DNA of 6,653 bases from assembly GCA_900556795.1 (NCBI GenBank), contig USQD01000109.1, positions 1 through 6,653 of the forward strand, read 5' to 3'. The stretch comes from an uncultured Prevotella sp. GTDB taxonomy: Bacteria; Bacteroidota; Bacteroidia; Bacteroidales; Bacteroidaceae. The notes beneath the pieces are model-generated. The model searched no databases. It worked only from the letters and a program-made list of their open reading frames with translations, and was not told where the DNA came from. The position numbers and the translations under genes were made by a program. Shown here one piece after another: positions 1 to 6,588 of the stretch. Position 1 is the stretch's first letter. Every line of letters starts with the position of its first letter.

Positions 1-130
1 TTATGAGTAGAAACAAACGATGGAAGAAAAAGTACCATACTTTCTTTTTAATTAACATTCTTTAATACCAAGACTCTTCCGTCATTCAAGAATTCTTTGT
101 ACTTTAGCACCTCAAAAAAAAGATACATTT

Positions 131-1699
131 ATGAGCAACGGATTATTACTTTGGGTAGATGACGAAATAGAGCTTCTCAGAGCCCATATCATCTTTCTGG
201 AAAAGAAAGGATACGAGGTGGTAACGGTGAGCAACGGAGCCGATGCCATCGACCAATGCAGGAAGCAGACCTTCGACCTCATACTCCTGGACGAGATGAT
301 GCCAGGACTGAGCGGACTGGAGACCTTGCAGCAAATCAAGGATATTCAGCCTGCCACACCCGTAGTGATGTGTACCAAAAGCGAGGAAGAGAACATCATG
401 GACCAAGCTATCGGTTCCAAGATTGCCGACTACCTCATCAAACCGGTGAACCCGAACCAGATACTTCTGTCGCTCAAGAAGAATATACATAGAAAGGATA
501 TCGTGACAGAGGTAACGCAGAGCGGATACCAGCAGGACTACCAGCAGATAGCCATGCAGATGATGGACTGCCGAACCTGCAGCGACTGGATGGAGATATA
601 CAGGCGACTGGTGAAATGGGAGTTGGAACTGAGCGATACCGACAGCTCGATGACCGAGATGCTCACCATGCAGAAGGAAGAGGCGAACATAGGCTTTGCC
701 AAATACATCGCCAAGAATTATCTGGACTGGGTAGATCCGAAGAATCTGGGCAAGGTGGTGGAAGGCAAACCCGTAATGAGTCCGGACATCTTCAAGACCA
801 AGCTCTTCCCGATGCTCGACAAGGGGGAAAAGGTGTTCCTCATCGTGATAGACAACTTCCGCTACGACCAGTGGAAGATGCTGGCGAAAGACATCGGAGA
901 CATGTACGACATCGAGGAAGACATGTATATGAGTATCCTGCCTACAGCCACCCAGTATGCCAGAAATGCCATCTTCAGCGGGCTGATGCCAAACAAGATA
1001 GCCGAAATGTTTCCAGAACTTTGGGTAGACGAGGACGAAGAGGAAGGCAAGAACCTCAACGAGAAGCCGCTCATCCAGACCCAGCTGGACAGATACCGCA
1101 AGCACTACAGCTTCAGCTATCACAAGGTGAACGATTCGGCAGGAGCCGACAAGTTTCTGGAACATTACAACGAATGCAAGAGCAACGACCTGAATGTGCT
1201 CGTCATCAACTTCATCGACATGCTCTCGCATGCACGTACCGAATCAAAGATGGTTAGAGAGCTGGCAAATACGGAATCAGCCTACCGAAGCATCACCCAG
1301 AGCTGGCTGCGCCACTCGGTACTGGCAGAACTGTTCAAGCGACTGGCTCAGAGCGATTTCAAGGTAATTATCACCACCGACCACGGCAGTATACGCGCAT
1401 CAAAGCCTATCAAGATTATAGGCGACCGCAACACAAATACCAACCTGCGCTACAAGCTGGGCAAGAATCTAGCATACAACGCCAAGGAAGTATTCACCAT
1501 CAAGGAACCGCACAAGGCACAGTTGCCAGCGCCCAATCTGAGTACCTCGTATGTTTTCGCCTATGGTGATGCCTTCTTCGCTTACCCGAACAACTATAAT
1601 TATTATGTGTCTTACTATAAGGACACCTTCCAGCATGGTGGCATCTCGATGGAGGAAATGCTCATCCCGCTCATCACGCTGACACCGAGAAAGAGATAA
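131..1699 (+). CDS. porX: PorX-type response regulator with C-terminal PglZ/alkaline-phosphatase-like domain
   Basis: A 522-aa cytoplasmic two-component regulator. Residues 1-120 form a receiver domain with acidic pocket D10/D11, phospho-acceptor D54 (in LILLDEMMPG), T82 and K104 (IKP). Residues of about 120-215 are helical and match the linker bundle known in PorX. Residues 230-520 form a PglZ-type alkaline-phosphatase-superfamily domain with putative metal or catalytic residues D241 (VIDNFRYD), T272/T274 (LPTATQ), D363 and H367 (FIDMLSH), D417/H418 (TTDHGS) and H502 (QHGG). In Porphyromonas gingivalis, PorX works with the sensor kinase PorY and an ECF sigma factor to control type IX secretion genes, and its C-terminal domain cleaves oligonucleotides. 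The length is close to that of known PorX proteins, and no DNA-binding domain is seen. The ATG at 131 follows an A-rich leader without a Shine-Dalgarno sequence and places the receiver core at the usual distance from the N-terminus. No kinase or secretion gene lies in the window. The family call is firm; a role in type IX secretion in this organism is inferred. Confidence 0.93.
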   Translation: MSNGLLLWVDDEIELLRAHIIFLEKKGYEVVTVSNGADAIDQCRKQTFDLILLDEMMPGLSGLETLQQIKDIQPATPVVMCTKSEEENIMDQAIGSKIADYLIKPVNPNQILLSLKKNIHRKDIVTEVTQSGYQQDYQQIAMQMMDCRTCSDWMEIYRRLVKWELELSDTDSSMTEMLTMQKEEANIGFAKYIAKNYLDWVDPKNLGKVVEGKPVMSPDIFKTKLFPMLDKGEKVFLIVIDNFRYDQWKMLAKDIGDMYDIEEDMYMSILPTATQYARNAIFSGLMPNKIAEMFPELWVDEDEEEGKNLNEKPLIQTQLDRYRKHYSFSYHKVNDSAGADKFLEHYNECKSNDLNVLVINFIDMLSHARTESKMVRELANTESAYRSITQSWLRHSVLAELFKRLAQSDFKVIITTDHGSIRASKPIKIIGDRNTNTNLRYKLGKNLAYNAKEVFTIKEPHKAQLPAPNLSTSYVFAYGDAFFAYPNNYNYYVSYYKDTFQHGGISMEEMLIPLITLTPRKR

Positions 1700-1733
1700 G
1701 CGAAGACTCCAGCAGCCTTAGCTAATCATAAAG

Positions 1734-1761
1734 TTCAATATTCAAAATTCAAAGTTCAAAG
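1734..1761 (+). repeat. Four tandem TTCAAAR heptamers between porX and tsaE
   Basis: Four head-to-tail 7-mers fill 28 bp: TTCAATA (1734), TTCAAAA (1741), TTCAAAG (1748) and TTCAAAG (1755). They end 7 bp before the tsaE ATG and so would lie in the tsaE leader or the porX-tsaE intercistronic RNA. No TAnnTTTG promoter box is found in the 69-bp gap, so tsaE is probably co-transcribed with porX. The function of the repeat is unknown. It could be a slippage-prone tract, a protein binding site, or an unstructured A/U-rich ribosome landing region of the kind that replaces Shine-Dalgarno sites in this phylum. Confidence 0.8.
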
Positions 1762-1768
1762 TAAATAT

Positions 1769-2179
1769 ATGAAGATTAAGATTGATTCATTAGACAACAT
1801 TCATGTAGCAGCGAAGGAATTCCTGGATAACATGGGCGACGGCAAAGTCTTTGCCTTCTATGGCAAGATGGGAGCCGGAAAAACAACATTTGTAAAAGCT
1901 ATCTGCGAAGAGTTGGGAGTAGAGGATGTCATCACCTCTCCTACCTTTGCCATCGTCAACGAATATACCGCTGGTAATGGCGACCCTATCTACCACTTCG
2001 ATTTCTATCGCATCAAGAAGCTGGACGAGGTATACGACATGGGGTACGAAGACTATTTCTACAGCGGCAACCTCTGCTTTCTGGAGTGGCCGGAACTCAT
2101 CGAAGACCTCCTGCCTGAGGACTGCACCAAGGTAACTATCACCGCCGAGGAAGACGGCAGCAGAAGCGTAGAATGGTAA
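1769..2179 (+). CDS. tsaE: tRNA t6A biosynthesis ATPase TsaE
   Basis: A 136-aa P-loop ATPase of the TsaE (YjeE) family. With TsaB and TsaD it forms the complex that transfers the threonylcarbamoyl group to A37 of ANN-decoding tRNAs; ATP turnover by TsaE resets the complex. The Walker A motif is G32-KMGAGKT-T40 with K38 and T39. The family motif SPTF is at residues 57-60, the acidic YHFDFYR motif with D78 at 75-81, and the conserved Trp of FLEWPE at W107. The length is slightly under that of the E. coli protein, and all core motifs are present, so it appears intact. The ATG at 1769 gives the expected short N-terminal helix before the P-loop. It lies 69 bp after porX on the same strand, probably in one transcript. 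TsaB, TsaC and TsaD are not in the window. The 22-bp repeat array begins 7 bp after the stop codon. Confidence 0.95.
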   Translation: MKIKIDSLDNIHVAAKEFLDNMGDGKVFAFYGKMGAGKTTFVKAICEELGVEDVITSPTFAIVNEYTAGNGDPIYHFDFYRIKKLDEVYDMGYEDYFYSGNLCFLEWPELIEDLLPEDCTKVTITAEEDGSRSVEW

Positions 2180-2185
2180 GAAAAA

Positions 2186-2317
2186 TACGTCCCGACGCAG
2201 ACTTTACTACGTCCCGACGCAGTTCTCTGTACGTCCCGACGTGGCATTATCTGCGTCGGGACGTATTTCCATACCCCTCGTGACGCAGTTACAGTCCCCT
2301 CGTGGCACAAGCTCAGA
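2186..2317 (+). repeat. Six-unit array with 22-bp period, fourth unit inverted, after tsaE
   Basis: Related units start every 22 bp at 2186, 2208, 2230, 2252, 2274 and 2296. Units 1 and 2 begin with the identical 15-mer TACGTCCCGACGCAG. Unit 3 has TACGTCCCGACGTGG. The fourth copy is inverted (CTGCGTCGGGACGTA at 2251-2265). Units 5 and 6 are diverged, both starting CCCCTCGTG; unit 5 keeps GACGCAGTT in phase with unit 2. The core CGTC-CC-GACG is itself a near-perfect dyad, which is why the inverted unit stays in phase. The remaining 7 bp or so of each unit is variable. With units this short and so few conserved bases, it is not a CRISPR array. It lies between convergent genes, so it is more likely a 3'-end element of the tsaE transcript than a promoter. 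Function unknown. Confidence 0.8.
2229..2266 (+). terminator. Strong hairpin at the end of the porX-tsaE transcript, possible terminator
   Basis: In + strand RNA, TACGTCCCGACG (2230-2241) pairs perfectly with CGTCGGGACGTA (2254-2265). The stem extends inward by U2242-G2253, G2243-U2252 and G2244-C2251 to a 6-nt loop (2245-2250), and outward by a G2229-U2266 wobble. The two inner wobbles become A-C mismatches in the opposite strand, so the fold favours the tsaE transcript. Only a short U-run follows (TATTTCC), so efficient intrinsic termination is uncertain; transcript-end stabilisation is an alternative role. The 3' arm can also pair with the two upstream repeat units. Confidence 0.55.
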
Positions 2318-2382
2318 GGCATCCAAAAGTGACGAGTGACTTTTTCACCTTTCGTGTTTTCACAGTGTCCAGAAAATGTAAT

Positions 2383-2425
2383 AAAAAAGCATCTGACCAG
2401 AGACAACATATCTCTAACCAGATGC
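2383..2425 (-). terminator. Intrinsic terminator of trxA (dnaE-trxA transcript)
   Basis: Read on the - strand, 25 nt after the trxA stop, GCATCTGGTTAGAGA pairs with TCTCTGGTCAGATGC around the 7-nt loop TATGTTG. This gives a 15-bp stem with three consecutive G-U wobbles in the middle, followed at once by six T's. In the opposite strand the three wobbles become A-C mismatches and no T-run follows, so the signal is directional and belongs to the leftward trxA transcript. Confidence 0.9.
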
Positions 2426-2450
2426 CTTCATTCATTCTGTTTTCAAGCTT

Positions 2451-2765
2451 TTACAAGAGAGCCTGGAACTTCTCAGTCAAGGTAGCCTTTGATGCAGCAC
2501 CTACGAACTTGTCAACCAGCTGGCCACCCTTGAAGAAGAGGATAGTAGGGATATTGCGAACGCCAAACTCCATGGCGATATCGTCATTCTCCTCTACATC
2601 ACACTTGCCAACTACGATCTTACCATCAAACTCCTCAGCCAACTCTGACACGATAGGAGCAATCTGACGGCAAGGACCACACCATGTAGCCCACAAATCC
2701 ACTACCAATGGCAACTCGCCATTCTTGTAACTCTCGAAATTCTCTGTTGTAATTGTTACTTCCAT
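2451..2765 (-). CDS. trxA: Thioredoxin
   Basis: A 104-aa single-domain cytoplasmic thioredoxin that reduces protein disulfides and is itself recycled by thioredoxin reductase (not in the window). The active site is W28-C29-G30-P31-C32, with buried D23 (VVDLWA), cis-proline P73 (NIPT) and the C-terminal glycines G80/G81 and G89 of the fold. There is no signal peptide or membrane anchor, which separates it from the exported TlpA-like thioredoxins common in Bacteroidota. The length is near that of E. coli TrxA. The start follows an A-rich leader (AAAAAGCAAAAAA) without a Shine-Dalgarno sequence. It lies 52 bp downstream of dnaE on the same strand, with no recognisable promoter between them and a strong terminator after it, so a dnaE-trxA operon is likely. 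Confidence 0.96.
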   Translation of the reverse strand: MEVTITTENFESYKNGELPLVVDLWATWCGPCRQIAPIVSELAEEFDGKIVVGKCDVEENDDIAMEFGVRNIPTILFFKGGQLVDKFVGAASKATLTEKFQALL

Positions 2766-2802
2766 TTTTTTGCTTTTTAATTTATTTATGATTAATATTA
2801 TC

Positions 2803-2814
2803 TGAGTATACTCA
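2803..2814. promoter_or_regulatory. 12-bp perfect palindrome between dnaE and trxA
   Basis: TGAGTATACTCA is perfectly self-complementary with no loop, so it is a dyad in DNA rather than an RNA hairpin. It lies in the 52-bp A/T-rich dnaE-trxA gap, 4 bp past the dnaE stop and 38 bp before the trxA ATG. That position would suit an operator for a homodimeric regulator acting on trxA alone, but no promoter boxes were found near it. A palindrome this long in a particular 52-bp gap is uncommon by chance, but it is a single occurrence. Confidence 0.35.
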
Positions 2815-2817
2815 CTA

Positions 2818-5800
2818 TTAGTTAATCTGATAAGACATCTTCGGGTTGTCGTTCACGAACTGAATCAGTTCCCTGCTCACTCCTACTGACCTGTCCTGTG
2901 CACGCATCGTAAAATTGGTGTTGGTTTCAGAGTCATGTATCTGTATGAAGAGCTGCGCATGGCCCTCATCATTGTCTACCAGCGTCTTGAGGTCGTTCAC
3001 CAGCGTATCATCAACAATAGAGCTGTCTATGGAAATCGTAAACTTCTCCAATCTGTTCTCCTTCACAGTCTGCAGATATTCTACCGTACTGATCTTGAAG
3101 TCGAGATAGTTGCTGTTGCCATATCGGGCTACGCATTTTGCCGTAACAAAGATGGTACTTCCTTCTACCATCACACCTCGCCAAGTTCCCCAGTCCTCAC
3201 CAAAGAGAGCCAGTTCACCCGAGCCCTCGAAGTCTTCGATGGTAACGAATCCACAAGGCTTTCCGGTCTTGGTAAACTTGGATTTCACCTCGGTGATGAT
3301 ACCTCCAAATACGATGTCTTCCTTTTTGGCAAGCTCAGCCTTATCGCCCAATTCCGCACAATGGGTATTGCACAGATTGTTGAGGATAATCTCATAATCA
3401 TCCAGCGGATGAGCCGAGAGATAGATACCCACCAACTCGCGCTCCCTGTTCAGGCGCTCGATGGTACTCCATCCTTCCACCTCAGGAATAGGCGGAGTGG
3501 CAATCTCTACAGCTTCGGTTCCACCAAAGAGCGATGTTGCCGCCTCCTGCTGCTCGCGCTGGAAGAGCTGACCATAACGCACCAATGTATCGAGGAAGGT
3601 TTCGCCCTTGCTGTTCTTGCCGAAGAACTGCTCTCTGCGAATGCCGAAACTGTCAAAACCTCCACTCAATGCCAGGGTTTCAAAAGCCTTGCGGTTTACG
3701 CAGGAGAAGTCTACACGCTCTGCAAAATCGAAGATAGTCTTGTAAGGTCCGTTCTTCTGCCTTTCAGCCACGATGGCATCGGCAGCCGGTGCTCCCATGC
3801 CCTTGATGGCAGAAAGACCGAATCGGATTTCGCCATGTTCGTTCACACCGAAGGCACGGTAACTCTCGTTCACATCAGGTCCCAGCGTCTTGATATTCAT
3901 CGACTGGCACTCCTCCATCAGCTTGGTGATTTCGGTAATCTGCGCAAAGCGGCGGGTCATCAGCGCAGCCATGTATTCGGCAGGATAATGAGCCTTGAGA
4001 TAAGCCGTCTGATAAGCTACCCACGAATAGCAGGTGGCATGCGACTTGTTGAAGGCGTAGGAAGCAAACTTCTCCCAGTCGCCCCAGATCTTCTCCAATA
4101 CCTTCGGATCATGTCCGTTCTCCTGTCCCTGCTTGATGAACTTCGGCTTCATCGCATCTACGATGGCCTTCTTCTTCTTACCCATCGCCTTACGGAGGGC
4201 ATCAGACTCACCTCGGGTAAAGCTGGCCAGCTGGCGGGAGAGGAGCATCACCTGCTCCTGATAGACCGTAATGCCGTAGGTATCCTTCAGATACTTCTCC
4301 ATGCAAGGGATATCGTAGGTAATCGCCTGCTTACCGTTCTTGCGGGCAATGAAGTCCGGGATATAGTCCATAGGACCCGGACGGTAGAGGGCATTCATGG
4401 CGATGAGGTCCTCAAACACCGTAGGCTTCAGCTCGCGGAGATACTTCTGCATACCAGGCGACTCAAACTGGAAGGTTCCAATGGTCTGTCCGCGCTGGTA
4501 AAGCTGATAGGTCAGCTCATCATCGATAGGGATGGTATCAAGGTCTACGATGTCGCCCGTAGTCTGCTTGATAACCTTGCAAGCCTCCTTCATCTCGGAG
4601 AGAGTCTTCAAGCCCAGGAAGTCCATCTTGATAAGTCCGGTAGTCTCGATGACGTGACCGTCGTATTGGGTTACTGCCGTCTTCAATCCCGGGAAATCAG
4701 GGTCATCGGCAGTAGATACAGGCACCCAGTTGCTGATAGGGTCTCGGCAGATGATGAATCCACAGGCGTGGATACCCGTACCACGGATAGTACCCTCCAG
4801 CATCTTGGCATACTTGATGGTATTGCTCTCGCGGGGATCGGTAGAGAACTCTGCCTCTCTCAGCTCTGGTGTGTACTTGATAGCATTGGGAAGATTCATC
4901 TTCGCACCATCAGGCAAGCGGTCAGGAATCGCCTTGCAGAGCGCATTAGCCTTGTCGAGCGGCAATTTCTCTACGCGGGCAACATCCTTGATGGAGTTCT
5001 TCGTTGCCATCGAACCGTATGTAATAATGTGGGCACAGTTCTCATGACCATACTTATCCATTACCCATCTCAACACCTTACCTCGACCATCATCATCGAA
5101 GTCGGTATCGATATCAGGCAGGTTGACACGGTCTGGATTCAGGAAACGCTCAAACAGGAGGTCATACTTCAAAGGGTCAATCTTGGTAATGCCCAAGCAG
5201 TAAGCCACCACAGAACCTGCTGCAGAACCACGGCCCGGACCCACCATCACGCCCAGTTCCTCGCGAGCCGCCCTGATGAAGTCGCTCACGATGAGGAAGT
5301 AGCCAGGGAAACCCATGGTCTTCATCACGTGGAGCTCGAAGTTCACATGCTCGTCTACATTCTCCGGCAACGGATCGCCATAGAGCTGCTTGGCTCCCTC
5401 GTAGGCAAGATGGCGCAAATACTCAGCCTCAAACTTGATACGGTATATCTTGTCGTAGCCACCCAGACGGTCGATCACCTTCTGACCTTCCTCTGGCGAC
5501 AACTGATTCTGTCCGTTTTCATCGCTGGTGAATTCCTTGTAGAGATCTTCCTCAGACACCTTCTCACGCAACTGCTCCTCGGTACCGAAACTCTCCGGAA
5601 TCGGGAAGAAAGGCATGATAGGACCGTGGTCAATGCTATAGATTTCCACCTTGTCCAGCACCTCCAGGGTATTAGACAGCGCCTCGGGAACATCCGAGAA
5701 GATATCATTCATCTCCTGACGGGTCTTGAACCACTCCTGCTTGGAATATCGCATACGGTTAGGATCGTCCAGGTCCTTACCGGTAGCTATACAGAGCAGG

Positions 5801-6528
5801 TGGTCGTGGGCCTCAGCCGTCTCCTTGTCCTCGAAGTGGCAGTCGTTGGTACAGACGAGCTTGATGCCATATTCCTTAGCCAGCTCGATGAGCACTTTGT
5901 TGGCTTTCTGCTGCAACTGGAAAGCCTCACGGTTGGCGAGAAAAGGAAGCGGCTCCTTCACCTCGTGGCGCTGAAGCTCCAGATAGTAGTCGTCGCCAAA
6001 AAGATTATGATACCACTCGCAAGCCTCGCGGGCTCCCTCGATGTCGCCATGCAATATCTTAGACGGAACCTCACCGGCAATACATGCCGAACAGACTATC
6101 AGATCCTCGTGATATTTCTCGAGGTCGGCACGGTCGGTTCGCGGACGCATATAATATCCATCCACCCACGCATTACTTACCAGCTGGATGAGGTTTTTGT
6201 ATCCATTATAGTTTTTGGCAAGCACGATGAGATGGTAACCACTCATATCGCCCTTGTCCTTCTCACGGTCTTGCTTTCTGCGGCGAGCCACATACATCTC
6301 GCAGCCTATAATAGGCTTGAACGGCTCCAGTCCCTCTTTCTTGCGATCCTTGTTCACCTTGGCGCAATAATCCGTGAGTTCCTTAATACCGAACATCACA
6401 CCATGGTCGGTAACAGCCATACCTTTCATGCCATCCTTAATGGCCTTGTCTACCAGATGCGGAATCTTAGACTGACCGTCAAGGATGGAATACTGCGTAT
6501 GCACATGTAAATGAACAAAATCTTCCAT
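2818..6528 (-). CDS. dnaE: DNA polymerase III subunit alpha
   Basis: A 1236-aa catalytic subunit of the replicative polymerase. The N-terminal PHP domain (about 1-300) opens with HLHVHTQYSILDG and appears to keep every usual metal ligand: H8, H10, D17, H42, E77, H99, C149, D229 and H231. The polymerase core shows GPGRGSAAGS (430-439), catalytic Asp pair D472/D474 in PDIDTDFDDDGR, third catalytic Asp D636 in KMDFLGL, and the conserved fingers and thumb motifs YRPGPMDYIP (715-724) and YQEQVM (756-761). Tandem helix-hairpin-helix segments follow at about 880-960, a likely clamp-binding motif ending in SLFG (999-1002), and an OB-fold at about 1071-1155. It is somewhat longer than the 1160-aa E. 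coli protein. It is the DnaE type, not PolC, since no exonuclease domain is inserted. The ATG at 6528 gives the standard N-terminus directly before the PHP HxH motif, behind a good promoter. It is complete and probably shares a transcript with trxA. Confidence 0.98.
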   Translation of the reverse strand: MEDFVHLHVHTQYSILDGQSKIPHLVDKAIKDGMKGMAVTDHGVMFGIKELTDYCAKVNKDRKKEGLEPFKPIIGCEMYVARRRKQDREKDKGDMSGYHLIVLAKNYNGYKNLIQLVSNAWVDGYYMRPRTDRADLEKYHEDLIVCSACIAGEVPSKILHGDIEGAREACEWYHNLFGDDYYLELQRHEVKEPLPFLANREAFQLQQKANKVLIELAKEYGIKLVCTNDCHFEDKETAEAHDHLLCIATGKDLDDPNRMRYSKQEWFKTRQEMNDIFSDVPEALSNTLEVLDKVEIYSIDHGPIMPFFPIPESFGTEEQLREKVSEEDLYKEFTSDENGQNQLSPEEGQKVIDRLGGYDKIYRIKFEAEYLRHLAYEGAKQLYGDPLPENVDEHVNFELHVMKTMGFPGYFLIVSDFIRAAREELGVMVGPGRGSAAGSVVAYCLGITKIDPLKYDLLFERFLNPDRVNLPDIDTDFDDDGRGKVLRWVMDKYGHENCAHIITYGSMATKNSIKDVARVEKLPLDKANALCKAIPDRLPDGAKMNLPNAIKYTPELREAEFSTDPRESNTIKYAKMLEGTIRGTGIHACGFIICRDPISNWVPVSTADDPDFPGLKTAVTQYDGHVIETTGLIKMDFLGLKTLSEMKEACKVIKQTTGDIVDLDTIPIDDELTYQLYQRGQTIGTFQFESPGMQKYLRELKPTVFEDLIAMNALYRPGPMDYIPDFIARKNGKQAITYDIPCMEKYLKDTYGITVYQEQVMLLSRQLASFTRGESDALRKAMGKKKKAIVDAMKPKFIKQGQENGHDPKVLEKIWGDWEKFASYAFNKSHATCYSWVAYQTAYLKAHYPAEYMAALMTRRFAQITEITKLMEECQSMNIKTLGPDVNESYRAFGVNEHGEIRFGLSAIKGMGAPAADAIVAERQKNGPYKTIFDFAERVDFSCVNRKAFETLALSGGFDSFGIRREQFFGKNSKGETFLDTLVRYGQLFQREQQEAATSLFGGTEAVEIATPPIPEVEGWSTIERLNRERELVGIYLSAHPLDDYEIILNNLCNTHCAELGDKAELAKKEDIVFGGIITEVKSKFTKTGKPCGFVTIEDFEGSGELALFGEDWGTWRGVMVEGSTIFVTAKCVARYGNSNYLDFKISTVEYLQTVKENRLEKFTISIDSSIVDDTLVNDLKTLVDNDEGHAQLFIQIHDSETNTNFTMRAQDRSVGVSRELIQFVNDNPKMSYQIN

Positions 6529-6557
6529 TATATGTTTTTTATTTCAAAATTTGAGCC

Positions 6558-6588
6558 CAAAGTTACGGCTAAAAGTTGATATTCCAAA
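6558..6588 (-). promoter_or_regulatory. Bacteroides-type promoter of dnaE
   Basis: On the - strand, TTTG (6588-6585) is followed by exactly 19 bp and then TAACTTTG (6565-6558). This matches the Bacteroidota primary sigma consensus of TTTG at -33 and TAnnTTTG at -7. Transcription would start near 6550, leaving a leader of roughly 20 nt before the ATG at 6528. The -33 box touches the adapter junction, so its upstream context is missing; its four bases lie just outside the adapter match. Confidence 0.75.

Noticed and set aside
29..43. Small hairpin AAAGTA-CCA-TACTTT followed by T-rich DNA, a possible terminator of an upstream gene
   Set aside because: The stem is six mostly A-T pairs with a 3-nt loop, too weak to claim, and no gene end is visible before it. 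Apart from this, positions 1-130 show only an A/T-rich porX leader.
100..107. TACTTTAG as a -7 box for porX
   Set aside because: It differs from TAnnTTTG at one position and there is no TTTG at the required distance upstream, so a porX promoter cannot be called.
146..1231. A 361-codon open frame on the - strand across porX
   Set aside because: It is in antisense register with porX, its composition is typical of an antisense shadow, and it has no domain or promoter. porX explains the DNA.
2186..2317. The repeat array read as a CRISPR
   Set aside because: Conserved parts are only about 15 bp, variable parts about 7 bp, one unit is inverted, and there are no cas genes. These dimensions do not fit any CRISPR type.
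2059..2409. A 116-codon - strand frame spanning the end of tsaE and the repeat array
   Set aside because: It overlaps tsaE antisense, crosses the inverted repeats and the trxA terminator region, and has no recognisable motif.
2935..6510. A 1191-codon open frame on the + strand across dnaE
   Set aside because: It lies in exact antisense codon register with dnaE, has no recognisable domain, and is explained by the absence of TTA/CTA/TCA codons in dnaE. dnaE motifs are unambiguous.
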